A stretch of 64,000 nt of DNA. It comes from an uncultured Bacteroidales bacterium (GTDB lineage: Bacteria; Bacteroidota; Bacteroidia; Bacteroidales; Muribaculaceae). Both the position numbers and the translations under genes were made by a program. Location of the stretch: contig CADBBK010000008.1 of the NCBI GenBank assembly GCA_902792895.1, positions 21,785 to 85,784 on the forward strand, given 5' to 3'. The notes under the pieces were generated by a model, which saw nothing but the letters and a program-made list of their open reading frames with translations, ran no database searches and had not been told where the DNA came from. This document shows, piece after piece, positions 16,661 through 24,985 of the stretch. Each line of letters starts with the position of its first letter. The stretch's first letter is position 1.

Positions 16661-17554
16661 ATGAAGTATATATTGTTAATAATCACTGCCTTGTCGCTGT
16701 CGCTAGCCGCCACGGCCCAAGTGCAGCTGGCCGAGCAACAGCCCGGCTCCCTGTTTGCCTATCCGCTGGCGCCCGACACGTGCTCCACGCTGGAATCGCG
16801 CTGCAACTACATCATCACCCACTTCTGGGACAACTACGACATCAGCAAGCCCATCACCGACGATGCGGCCCTCGAGACCACCATCCGCGACTATGTGGGC
16901 TTCTTCCGCTATGCCCACCGCAACGTGGTGCTGTCGGCGGTGCGCGACCTGGTCAACAAGGCCCAGTCCAACACCACCAACATGCTCAAGCTGGGCGAGG
17001 CTGCCGAGCGTGCCCTGTATGGCCCTACTGCCGAATACTGGAGCGACGAGGTTTATATCGCTTTTATCAAGCCGCTGGCTGCTTCCAAGCAGTTGCCTAA
17101 GGAAACGCGTGAACACTATGCCAGCCAGCTGGCCCACATGAACGCGGTGCAGGTGGGTGTCGCGTTCGACGTTGAGTTCACAGGCACCGACGGCGTGAAG
17201 CGCCGCCTGAGTGAGCTGCCCGAGACGCAGAATTTCATTGTGCTGTTCCTCGGCGACGATGTCGACAGTACAATAGGCCGCGTGCGCCTGAGCACCGATG
17301 TCGCCCTCAACGAACTGCTGGACAATGGCACTGCCACGCTGGTGTGCCTGTGCGCCAACAAGTACAGCGCCGACTGGGCCGCCACGGCTGCTGGCTATGC
17401 ATCGAACTGGGTTGTGGGTTGCAACGAGAACCTGACCAACGTCTTGGACCTCCGCGCGTTGCCGTGCTGCTATTGGCTCGACGGGCAGCGTGTGGTCGTG
17501 AGCAAGAGCCTCTCGGTCGAGGCGTTGATGTCGGCTGTGAATCCTAACTATTAA
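16661..17554 (+). CDS. DUF5106-like secreted protein
   Basis: 297 residues with a signal peptide (1-20, ending ATAQ). The middle section (FWDNYDISKPITDDAALE, YWSDEVYIAFIKPLAAS) resembles the DUF5106 domain that Bacteroidetes place before thioredoxin-like domains; the C-terminal 130 residues (NFIVLFLGDDVDS, LVCLCANKYSADWA, DLRALPCCYWLDGQRVV) look like a thioredoxin fold without a CxxC redox pair. Likely periplasmic; function unknown. It precedes DoxX by 20 bases and mnmA by a further short gap, so the three are probably co-transcribed. Confidence 0.7.
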   Translation: MKYILLIITALSLSLAATAQVQLAEQQPGSLFAYPLAPDTCSTLESRCNYIITHFWDNYDISKPITDDAALETTIRDYVGFFRYAHRNVVLSAVRDLVNKAQSNTTNMLKLGEAAERALYGPTAEYWSDEVYIAFIKPLAASKQLPKETREHYASQLAHMNAVQVGVAFDVEFTGTDGVKRRLSELPETQNFIVLFLGDDVDSTIGRVRLSTDVALNELLDNGTATLVCLCANKYSADWAATAAGYASNWVVGCNENLTNVLDLRALPCCYWLDGQRVVVSKSLSVEALMSAVNPNY

Positions 17555-17574
17555 ACACCAATAACTCCACTGTT

Positions 17575-18060
17575 ATGACCGGATTTTTCAAGTACCTATT
17601 CCTCTATAGCGCGGGCCACACCTACAGCAACCTGTCGCGCCTGTTCCTGCGCTTGTTCACTGGCATCATGTTCCTGCAGCTGTGCATCCGCCAGATGCTC
17701 AACTTCGACACGATTTTGCCCAGCTTCGACGGCTTCCTGGGAATGTCCCCCGTGGCCTCGATGACGGTGTTGGTGATCATCGAACTGTTGTGTGCCGTGT
17801 GCATCATGCTGGGTTTCCTCACCCGCTACGCAGTGTTGGCCCCGCTGGCCTTCATGGTGGCAGCCGAGCATTTCCTCATGTCGTCACCCGCCGGTGCGTC
17901 CTACTCCCTGTTCAATTTCGGGCCAGGTTATCCCGTGATGTTCATCGGCATCTTTGTGTACTTCCTGCTGGCAGGACCCGGCAAGATTTCGCTGGATTAC
18001 TTCATCGCCGCCCACTTCACCGAGAACACCGACGATGAGCACGTCATCGATCAGGCCTGA
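17575..18060 (+). CDS. DoxX-family membrane protein
   Basis: 161 residues with four predicted membrane spans (about 25-45, 62-82, 84-105, 117-140), the layout of the DoxX family. Visible conserved parts are LRLFTGIMFLQLCIRQ near span 1 and VLVIIELLCAVCIMLGFLTR in spans 2-3. The family is linked to respiratory or redox functions in some organisms, but the role is generally unclear. Lies between the DUF5106-like gene and mnmA on the same strand. Confidence 0.8.
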   Translation: MTGFFKYLFLYSAGHTYSNLSRLFLRLFTGIMFLQLCIRQMLNFDTILPSFDGFLGMSPVASMTVLVIIELLCAVCIMLGFLTRYAVLAPLAFMVAAEHFLMSSPAGASYSLFNFGPGYPVMFIGIFVYFLLAGPGKISLDYFIAAHFTENTDDEHVIDQA

Positions 18061-18094
18061 TGCAACAGAATATATAAATAAAGAGCGATAACCC

Positions 18095-19159
18095 TTGAAT
18101 ATAGCAGTTCTCATATCTGGTGGCGTGGACAGCGCCGTGGTGGTCCACCAGCTCAAGGAGCAGGGCGAGGACCTGCACCTGTTCTACATCCGCATCGGCA
18201 TGGACAATGACGAGGGCGACTGCAGCGCCGAGGAGGACATCGAGATGTGCACCTTGATTGCCCACCGCTACGGCTTGCCGCTCGAGGTGGTGTCGCTGCA
18301 CGAGGAGTATTGGGACCACGTGATGGAATACGCCCTGCGCACTGTTAAGGCGGGCCTCACGCCCAACCCCGACATGATGTGCAACCGCATGATCAAGTTC
18401 GGCTTCTTCGAGCAGCGGTGGGGCAAGGACTTTGACATGACGGCCACGGGACACTATGCCACGACCGACGTCGTCGACGGCGTGAAGTACCTGGCCACGG
18501 CGGTTGACCCCGTCAAGGACCAGACCGACTTCCTGGCGCAGATCACCTACGACCAGCTGAAGCACGTCATGTTCCCCATCGGCAACATGCCTAAGGAGGA
18601 GGTGCGCCGCATCGCCGAGGCTGCCCACCTGCCCAATGCCCATCGGCGCGACAGCCAGGGCATCTGTTTCCTGGGGCAGATTGACTATAACGACTTCATC
18701 CGCCGCCACCTGGGCGAGCGTCCCGGCCCCATCGTGGAGTTGGAAACGGGCCGTGTCCTTGGTGAGCACCGCGGTTATTGGTTCCACACCATCGGGCAGC
18801 GCAAGGGCCTGGGCCTGAGCGGCGGCCCCTGGTATGTCGTGCGCAAGGACGTCAAGGAAAACGTCATCTACGTCTCCAACGGCTACGGCACCGCCAAGCA
18901 GTATGGCCGCACGCTGCGCCTCGACGAGATGCACTTCATCTCGGGCAACCCCTGGGAGGGTGTTGAGGGTCCCGTGGACATCATGTTCAAGAACCGCCAC
19001 ACGCCCCACATGATGCGCGGCAGCTTCACCCGCATCGGCGATCTGCAGTGGGTCATCGAAAGCGAGGAGGATGTGCAGGGCATCGCCCCCGGCCAGTTTG
19101 CTGTGGTCTATGACACGCAGGGGCACCTGTGCTACGGCAGCGGAATCATTACTGGGTAG
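18095..19159 (+). CDS. mnmA: tRNA-specific 2-thiouridylase MnmA
   Basis: Installs the 2-thio group on U34 of Lys, Glu and Gln tRNAs. 354 residues with the PP-loop [10 protein letters not shown] (residues 7-16), the first catalytic cysteine in [13 protein letters not shown] (Cys96) and the second in [15 protein letters not shown] (Cys191). Start is a TTG at 18095: an in-frame TAA lies just two codons upstream, and the conserved NIAVLISGG begins right after, so no ATG is possible. The TAG stop is also the first unit of a heptad repeat tract leading to the next gene. Confidence 0.95.
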   Translation: MNIAVLISGGVDSAVVVHQLKEQGEDLHLFYIRIGMDNDEGDCSAEEDIEMCTLIAHRYGLPLEVVSLHEEYWDHVMEYALRTVKAGLTPNPDMMCNRMIKFGFFEQRWGKDFDMTATGHYATTDVVDGVKYLATAVDPVKDQTDFLAQITYDQLKHVMFPIGNMPKEEVRRIAEAAHLPNAHRRDSQGICFLGQIDYNDFIRRHLGERPGPIVELETGRVLGEHRGYWFHTIGQRKGLGLSGGPWYVVRKDVKENVIYVSNGYGTAKQYGRTLRLDEMHFISGNPWEGVEGPVDIMFKNRHTPHMMRGSFTRIGDLQWVIESEEDVQGIAPGQFAVVYDTQGHLCYGSGIITG

Positions 19160-19191
19160 GCTTTAGGCATTAGGTTTTAGGGGTTTAGGTG
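19157..19191 (+). repeat. Period-7 TAGGNNT tract starting at the mnmA stop codon
   Basis: Units TAGGCTT, TAGGCAT, TAGGTTT, TAGGGGT and TTAGGTG follow each other without interruption. The first TAG is the mnmA stop codon; later TAGs fall in the other two reading frames. It ends eight bases before the ATG of the next gene. Similar tracts occur at 31011-31059, 43096-43130, 55646-55680, 62145-62241 and 63638-63672. Confidence 0.8.
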
Positions 19192-19198
19192 TTTGAAA

Positions 19199-21001
19199 AT
19201 GGCAGGCGGTAGAATCATCGACAGAATCATACAAGCGTTGCGGACGGTTTTTGGACCCGTGCTGCAGCAGTGGCCGTTGTGGCTCACGACGGTGCTCACG
19301 CTGATTCCCATGACCTGGGCGACGTGGGAGTACCACGTTATCCGTCTGCACGACCTGCCCTTGTCCCACCTGTTGGGAAGCCTGGTCACCGATGCCAGCG
19401 TGGCTGCCGTGGTGGCGACGCTAGTGGTATGGATTGTAGCCCACATTCCTGGACGGCGCGTGGTCAAGTGGTTGATCTACGTGCTGTTGCTGGCCCTGTG
19501 GCTGGTGAGCCTGTTCCTACTGCGCAACTTCAACACGACCTATACGCCCCAGGTGCTGCAGCTCCTGCTCGAGACCAACCGCGGCGAGTGCAGCGAGTTC
19601 CTGCATGCTTGGATTGGCGCCCCCGGCACTCGTCGTGCCATCATGATTGTCGTCTTCACCCTCGCACTCGTGCTTGTTGCCGAGTGGCTGCGCCCGCGCG
19701 TTGCCACATGGCTGCAGCGCCGTGTGCCGATGGTGGTCGCTTCGCTGCTGCTGACGGCATTGCTGTTGTTCGGCCTGTGGAACATACGCCCGCTCGTGCG
19801 GTCCTACCATTCGCTCTACGAGCTCGAACTTGCGCGTGCCGACAACCATGCCAATGACGTCCTCTCCACCCTGCACGCCTCGATCGTGACCTTGCGCATC
19901 CAGGAGCAGGAAACGGCCGCCGCCATCGACCTCACCGTGCGTGAGGCCACCGAGGGCCAGGCGACGTGCGCCGTCGATTCGATGGATCTCGTCCTTGTCA
20001 TCGGCGAGAGTTACAACAAGTGGCACTCCAGCCTGTACGGCTACGGTTTGGACACGTCGCCGCTAATGCGTGCCGAGCGTGACCGCGGCCTGTTGACCGT
20101 GTTCACCGACGCCATCTCGCCCTATAATCTCACCAGTGTCACGCTCAAGAACCTCTTCAGCCTCAACAGCCTGGGTCACGGCGAGCGCTGGGAGCAGCGC
20201 CCCATGTGGACCGCCGTCATGCATCGTGCCGGTTGGCAGGTCGATGTGTGGGACAACCAGCGCGACTTCATGGCCACCGAGTTGTTCACCGCCTCGCTCA
20301 ACATGTATCTGTTCAATCCGCGCATCGTCGAGACGGTTTATCACCAGGTCAATGCCGTGGGCCACGAGTTTGACGCTGACCTCGTCAAGGACTACTACGC
20401 CAGTTGCCCCGCGTCGGCGCGTAACCTCGTGATTTTCCATCTGATGGGGCAGCACACCCAGTTCTCGGCCCGCTACCCCCACACCCCCGAGTGGGAGGTG
20501 TGGACTCCGGCCGAGGTGCCCAACGCCACCGCTCCATACATTGACGACGAGCGCCGCCAGGTCATCTTGGACTATGCCCGCGCCACACGCTACAACGACT
20601 ATGTGCTTGCCTCCATCATCGAGCATTACCGCGACCGCAACGCCGTGGTGGTGATGCTCAGCGACCATGGCGAGGAGGTGTATGACTACCGCGACTTCAT
20701 CGAGCGTGACCACAACCCCGTCAAGACGCCCCTGATGGTGCGTCACGAGAACGAGATTCCCCTGCTGGTGTGGTGCTCGCCTGTTTACAAGGCCCGCCAT
20801 CCCGAGCGCGCCGCCGCCATCGCTGCCGCGGCCTCGCGTCCCGTGATGAACGACGCCATCGGCCAGATGATGCTCTGGCTGGGCGAGGTCAGCAGCCCCT
20901 GGTGCGACAGCACCCGCAACGTCCTGCACCCCGCCTACCGTCCCGCCCCGCGTCTCATCTACGACAACATCGACTACGACCGCCTCATGTCCCGCCAATA
21001 A
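19199..21001 (+). CDS. Membrane phosphoethanolamine-transferase-like protein (sulfatase fold)
   Basis: 600 residues from ATG 19199. Four or five N-terminal membrane spans (roughly 27-45, 65-85, 92-110, 147-163, 178-195) precede a periplasmic alkaline-phosphatase-superfamily domain. Metal and catalytic motifs: VIGESYNKWHSSLYGYG (Glu270, with Ser271 where EptA has its Thr nucleophile), HLMGQHTQF, and VVMLSDHGEEVYDYRDF. Related enzymes transfer phosphoethanolamine to lipid A or core sugars, or phosphoglycerol to polymers. An unusual Ser nucleophile position leaves the donor uncertain. Stands alone on the strand, separated from mnmA by the heptad tract. Confidence 0.82.
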   Translation: MAGGRIIDRIIQALRTVFGPVLQQWPLWLTTVLTLIPMTWATWEYHVIRLHDLPLSHLLGSLVTDASVAAVVATLVVWIVAHIPGRRVVKWLIYVLLLALWLVSLFLLRNFNTTYTPQVLQLLLETNRGECSEFLHAWIGAPGTRRAIMIVVFTLALVLVAEWLRPRVATWLQRRVPMVVASLLLTALLLFGLWNIRPLVRSYHSLYELELARADNHANDVLSTLHASIVTLRIQEQETAAAIDLTVREATEGQATCAVDSMDLVLVIGESYNKWHSSLYGYGLDTSPLMRAERDRGLLTVFTDAISPYNLTSVTLKNLFSLNSLGHGERWEQRPMWTAVMHRAGWQVDVWDNQRDFMATELFTASLNMYLFNPRIVETVYHQVNAVGHEFDADLVKDYYASCPASARNLVIFHLMGQHTQFSARYPHTPEWEVWTPAEVPNATAPYIDDERRQVILDYARATRYNDYVLASIIEHYRDRNAVVVMLSDHGEEVYDYRDFIERDHNPVKTPLMVRHENEIPLLVWCSPVYKARHPERAAAIAAAASRPVMNDAIGQMMLWLGEVSSPWCDSTRNVLHPAYRPAPRLIYDNIDYDRLMSRQ

Positions 21002-21118
21002 ACCCATAATCATCACAAAAATATTGTAACATTATAGCGGTTTGTTCATCGGTAATTGTAACCGCCCTGGGACGGGAAATTGAGCAAATTATAATTTTAA
21101 AATTATTTTTCTTCTAAT

Positions 21119-21145
21119 TCCCCGTGCTGCTGCAGGGGATTTTTT
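21119..21145 (+). terminator. Rho-independent-type terminator
   Basis: TCCCC ... GGGGA with inner TGC/GCA pairs (one bulged base) and a TGCT loop, followed by a run of T. It lies about 118 bases after the sulfatase-fold gene and before the promoter of the next gene. The rest of 21002-21320 holds nothing else I can identify. Confidence 0.6.
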
Positions 21146-21219
21146 GTGGGCGATTTTTGGGCTTTTAGGGATGGAGGAGGGGAGAATCGCGGGGGTGTTA
21201 ATTCTTTTACCCCACAATG

Positions 21220-21251
21220 TTTGGTGCAATGGCGAAATGTGGTTATTTTTG
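21220..21251 (+). promoter_or_regulatory. Bacteroidetes-type promoter for the BFN-domain gene
   Basis: TTTG at 21220-21223 and TATTTTTG at 21244-21251 match the -33 and TAnnTTTG -7 boxes with a 20-base spacer; the start codon is 70 bases downstream. Confidence 0.65.
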
Positions 21252-21320
21252 CGAGTTATTTGTAATGAGTCAAAATGCCGCCAGGGGACGGTTACCGCTG
21301 GTGGCTCATCGAGACATCTA

Positions 21321-21917
21321 ATGGAGAAGGAGAATCTGATAGAATTGAAGGTGCTGGGCATCACGCGCAGCGAGGTGCAGCCGGGGGCGTATGCCCTGCT
21401 GCTGCAGAATGCCGACAGCACGCCCGACGAGGCGCGCCGCATTCCCATCGTCGTCGGTGCTGCCGAGGCCCAGTCCATCGCCGTGCACATGGAGCAGGTG
21501 GTGCCGTCGCGCCCGTTGACACACGACCTGTTTGTAAGCCTGTTCCACGTCTATAAAATCGAGCTGCAGCGCGTCACGATCTACAACTTCAAGGACGGCG
21601 TGTTTGCCGCGATGCTGCATGTGACCAACGGCAATGTGGAGGTGGATATCGACTCGCGCACGAGCGATGCCATCGCCATCGCCCTGCGCACCGGGGCTCC
21701 CATCTACACCACACCCGAGGTGATGGCACTCACCAGCTACGAGTGGCGCCGCGACGGCGATTACAAGCCTCAGCGTCCCGTGCGCCTCGAGGACCTGCCG
21801 GTCGATAAGCTGGAGCGCCGCCTGCAGCACTATGTCGAGACCGAGGAGTATGAGAAGGCAGCCCGCGTCCAGAAAATTATCGCCCAGAAAACTAATCCCG
21901 CTGCCGAAACGGAATAA
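21321..21917 (+). CDS. Bifunctional nuclease (BFN/DUF151) domain protein with UVR motif
   Basis: 198 residues. Residues 1-135 match the BFN/DUF151 domain: IPIVVGAAEAQSIAVHMEQV, RPLTHDLFVSLF and IDSRTSDAIAIALRTGAPIY, the last being the family signature. The C-terminal 40 residues (LERRLQHYVETEEYEKAARV) form a UvrB/UvrC-like helical hairpin. The family is named for nuclease activity reported in plant and thermophile members; its role in Bacteroidetes is not settled. The frame extends upstream to 21144 but ATG 21321 begins the conserved domain and follows a promoter. Confidence 0.85.
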   Translation: MEKENLIELKVLGITRSEVQPGAYALLLQNADSTPDEARRIPIVVGAAEAQSIAVHMEQVVPSRPLTHDLFVSLFHVYKIELQRVTIYNFKDGVFAAMLHVTNGNVEVDIDSRTSDAIAIALRTGAPIYTTPEVMALTSYEWRRDGDYKPQRPVRLEDLPVDKLERRLQHYVETEEYEKAARVQKIIAQKTNPAAETE

Positions 21918-21932
21918 ATGGCGGATTTTTAG

Positions 21933-21940
21933 TACCTTTG
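21933..21940 (+). promoter_or_regulatory. -7 box for the nucleoside transporter gene
   Basis: TACCTTTG matches the Bacteroidetes -7 consensus exactly, 43 bases before the start codon. No clear TTTG is seen at the -33 spacing. Confidence 0.6.
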
Positions 21941-21983
21941 CCAGTTGAAACCAACCAACAATTAAAATAATAGATCCAAGATT

Positions 21984-23309
21984 ATGAAAAATCTGAAGTT
22001 GAGACTCATCGTGATGAATTTCCTGGAGTTCGCCGTGTGGGGTGCTTATCTCACCTGCATGGGCAACTACCTGGGACGTGCCGGCATGGGAGCCGAAATC
22101 TCGTGGTTCTATGCCGTCCAGGGCATTGTGTCGATTTTCATGCCCACGCTCATGGGCATCGTTGCCGACAAGTACATTCAGCCGCAGCGCCTGCTGGGCA
22201 TCTGCCACCTGATTGCAGGTATGGCCATGATTGCGCTGGCCTACATGGGCATGACCAACCCCATGCCTAACAAGGTGGCCTTCATCACCCTGTACACGCT
22301 GAGCGTGGCCTTCTACATGCCCACGCTGGCCTTGTCCAACACGGTGGCCTTCACCATCCTCAAGGACAACGGCATGGACACCGAGAAGGACTTCCCGCCC
22401 ATCCGCGTGTTTGGCACCATCGGCTTTATCGCCACGATGTGGTTTGTCAACTGCGCCGTGCTCGACGGCGGCAGCTTCGGCTTCACGCTGGGCGAGAACG
22501 CCAATAAGTTCCAGTACACCTACATGCAGTTCATGGTATCGGGCCTGCTGAGCTTCGTGCTCTTCCTCTACTGCCTGACGCTGCCTGCTTGCCAGCTGGT
22601 CAAGAAGGAATCCAAGTCGCTGGCCGAGCAGTTGGGCCTGAGCGCCTTCAAGCTCTTCAAGACCAAGAAGATGGCGATGTTCTTCATCTTCTCGGCTATG
22701 TTGGGTATGTCGCTGCAGGTGACCAACGGTTTCGCTACCCCTTACCTGACGCACTTCAAGAGTGATCCCGCGATGGCCGACACCTTCGGTGCCAACAACG
22801 CCACGATGCTCGTGTCGCTCTCGCAGATTGCCGAGGCCCTGTGTATCCTGCTCATCCCGTTCTTCCTCAAGCGCTACGGCATCAAGGTGGTGATGTTGAT
22901 CGCCATGTTTGCATGGGTGCTCAGGTTCGGCTTCTTCGGTGCCGGTAACCCCGCCTTCCCTGGTGTGATCCTCATCGTGCTGTCGTGTCTGGTCTATGGT
23001 GTGGCCTTCGACTTCTTCAACGTCTCGGGCGGTATCTTTGTGGACAAGGAGTGTGAGCCCGACGTCAAGGCTTCGGCCCAGGGTCTGTTCATGCTGATGA
23101 CCAATGGTCTGGGTGCCACCATCGGTACGCTGGCCGCCGGTGCCATCGTCAACAGCCTGTGCCACTGGACCGAGGACGGTTTCCTCGTGGGCAACACCGC
23201 CACCAGCTGGAGCACTGCCTGGTACATCTTCGCTGCGTTTGCCCTCGTGGTAGCCGTGTCGTTCATGTTCCTGTTCAAGTACAAACACGTACGCACGGAC
23301 AATAAATAA
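21984..23309 (+). CDS. Nucleoside:H+ symporter (NupG-like MFS)
   Basis: 441-residue polytopic protein with about 12 membrane spans of the NHS branch of the major facilitator superfamily. The N-terminus (MNFLEFAVWGAYLTCMGNYL), the TLMGIVADKYIQPQRLLGI loop, and FPPIRVFGTIGFIATMW are characteristic of NupG/XapB-like nucleoside permeases. Imports nucleosides across the inner membrane. Transcribed from its own -7 box; rsmE follows after 55 bases. Confidence 0.9.
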   Translation: MKNLKLRLIVMNFLEFAVWGAYLTCMGNYLGRAGMGAEISWFYAVQGIVSIFMPTLMGIVADKYIQPQRLLGICHLIAGMAMIALAYMGMTNPMPNKVAFITLYTLSVAFYMPTLALSNTVAFTILKDNGMDTEKDFPPIRVFGTIGFIATMWFVNCAVLDGGSFGFTLGENANKFQYTYMQFMVSGLLSFVLFLYCLTLPACQLVKKESKSLAEQLGLSAFKLFKTKKMAMFFIFSAMLGMSLQVTNGFATPYLTHFKSDPAMADTFGANNATMLVSLSQIAEALCILLIPFFLKRYGIKVVMLIAMFAWVLRFGFFGAGNPAFPGVILIVLSCLVYGVAFDFFNVSGGIFVDKECEPDVKASAQGLFMLMTNGLGATIGTLAAGAIVNSLCHWTEDGFLVGNTATSWSTAWYIFAAFALVVAVSFMFLFKYKHVRTDNK

Positions 23310-23364
23310 GCGATTTGTTAGTTTGCTATACGAGAAGCGTTAGTGACTGACAACTGAAAAGAAA

Positions 23365-24087
23365 ATGCACCGTTTCTACTGTCCTGATATTGCTGACACC
23401 TTGACACTGGGCGAGGAGGATTCCAAGCACTGCGTCAAGGTGCTGCGCATGGCCGAGGGCGACACCATCGAGGTGGTGGACGGGAACGGGACATTATACA
23501 CCTGCCGCATCGCGATGGCGCATCCCAAGCGCTGCGTCGTCGAGGTGGTGGACAGCGTCAAGCAGCTCCCGCACTGGGGATGCCGCATCACACTCGCCAT
23601 CGCGCCCACCAAGAACCTGGACCGCATCGAGTGGCTCGTGGAAAAGTGTGTCGAGATGGGCATTGACCGCATCATCCCGCTGCGGTGCCACAACAGCGAG
23701 CGCACGGTGCTGAAGACCGAGCGCCTCAAGAAAATCATGGTTTCGGCCATGAAGCAGTCCCTCAAGGCCACCTTGCCCCAGCTCGACGAGATGACGCCTA
23801 TCGAGCAGGTCATCGGCCAGGCTGGCAGCGGCATCCGTTGCATCGCCTATTGTGACGCGCTGCTGCCCCGTGAGGAGCGCCTCTCCCTGGCCACTGCCTA
23901 CAAGCCCGGACAGGATGTGACGGTGCTCATCGGGCCCGAGGGCGACTTCAGCCCCGATGAGGTGGCTATGGCCCGCGAGGCAGGGTTTGTGCCCGTGACC
24001 TTGGGCGAGAGCCGCCTGCGCACCGAGACCGCTGGCCTGATGGCTGTGGCTTGGATTCACGCTTTGCTGGCAAAACGTGAAATATAG
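23365..24087 (+). CDS. rsmE: 16S rRNA (uracil-1498-N3)-methyltransferase RsmE
   Basis: 240 residues, normal for the family. N-terminal PUA-like domain (MHRFYCPDIAD, DSKHCVKVLRMAEGD) and a C-terminal SPOUT knot with VLIGPEGDFSPDEV and VTLGESRLRTETAG, which bind S-adenosylmethionine. Methylates U1498 of 16S rRNA in the 30S subunit. Lies between the nucleoside transporter and kdsA with small gaps. Confidence 0.95.
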   Translation: MHRFYCPDIADTLTLGEEDSKHCVKVLRMAEGDTIEVVDGNGTLYTCRIAMAHPKRCVVEVVDSVKQLPHWGCRITLAIAPTKNLDRIEWLVEKCVEMGIDRIIPLRCHNSERTVLKTERLKKIMVSAMKQSLKATLPQLDEMTPIEQVIGQAGSGIRCIAYCDALLPREERLSLATAYKPGQDVTVLIGPEGDFSPDEVAMAREAGFVPVTLGESRLRTETAGLMAVAWIHALLAKREI

Positions 24088-24139
24088 ACTATAGAGATCA
24101 ACCGCTGATTGCCAACGGCATCAGCTAAAAACGAAAAAT

Positions 24140-24958
24140 ATGTTGAACGAATTACTGTCATCGCCGCAACACAACTTCTTCCTGCTCGCCGGTCCCTGTG
24201 TGATCGAGGGCGAGGAGATGGCGATGGATATTGCCGAGAAGGCACTCAAGATTACCCAGAAACTGGGCATACCCTATGTGTTCAAGGGCAGTTACCGCAA
24301 GGCCAACCGCTCGCGCATCGACTCGTTTACCGGCATCGGTGACGAGAAGGCGCTGCGCATCCTGCGCAAGGTGGGCGAGACCTTCAAGATTCCCGTGGTG
24401 ACCGACATCCACGAGCCTGTCGAGGCCGACATTGCCGCCGAGTATGTCGATGTGCTGCAGATTCCCGCCTTCCTGTGCCGCCAGACCGAACTGCTGGTCG
24501 CTGCCGCCCACACGGGCCGCATGGTGAACATCAAGAAGGGACAGTTCCTGGCTCCCGAGTCGATGCGCTATGCCGTGCAGAAGGTGCGCGACGCCGGCAA
24601 TGACCAGGTGGCCATCACCGAGCGCGGCACGACCTTCGGCTACCAGGACCTCGTGGTGGACTTCCGCGGCGTGCCCGTGATGCAGGCCTACGCTCCCGTC
24701 ATCGTCGATGTGACGCACAGCCTGCAGCAGCCCAACCAGGGTGGGGGAGTGACCGGTGGACGCCCCGAGCTTATCGAGACCATGGCGCGTGCCGCCATTG
24801 CAGCGGGTGCCGACGGCCTCTTCCTCGAGACGCATCAGGATCCCTCGGTGGCCAAGAGCGACGGTGCCAACATGCTGCGTCTGGACCTGCTCGAGGGGCT
24901 GCTCACGCGCTTGACGGTGCTGCGCGAGGCCATCAACCGGATAGACAACAAGATTTAA
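24140..24958 (+). CDS. kdsA: 3-deoxy-8-phosphooctulonate (KDO-8-P) synthase
   Basis: Condenses arabinose-5-phosphate and phosphoenolpyruvate to KDO-8-P, for the inner core of LPS. 272 residues; LLAGPCVIEGEEMAMDIAE at the start, FKGSYRKANRS (substrate loop), PVVTDIHEP, NIKKGQFLAPE and a late HQDPSVAKSDGANML are family signatures. Cysteine in AGPCVIE is at the position of the metal-dependent class ligand. Followed 27 bases later by the TPR gene. Confidence 0.96.
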   Translation: MLNELLSSPQHNFFLLAGPCVIEGEEMAMDIAEKALKITQKLGIPYVFKGSYRKANRSRIDSFTGIGDEKALRILRKVGETFKIPVVTDIHEPVEADIAAEYVDVLQIPAFLCRQTELLVAAAHTGRMVNIKKGQFLAPESMRYAVQKVRDAGNDQVAITERGTTFGYQDLVVDFRGVPVMQAYAPVIVDVTHSLQQPNQGGGVTGGRPELIETMARAAIAAGADGLFLETHQDPSVAKSDGANMLRLDLLEGLLTRLTVLREAINRIDNKI

Positions 24959-24985
24959 ACTACAAAACCAACTTAGATATACGCT

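Noticed and set aside
19157-19191. Telomere-like TTAGGG repeat
   Set aside because: Units resemble TTAGGN, but the tract is short, imperfect and embedded in a bacterial chromosome between two genes; it belongs to the heptad tracts described above.
21318-23288. Minus-strand frame of 656 codons
   Set aside because: Shadow spanning two plus-strand genes (BFN protein and nucleoside transporter); His/Glu/Gln-rich with no domain.
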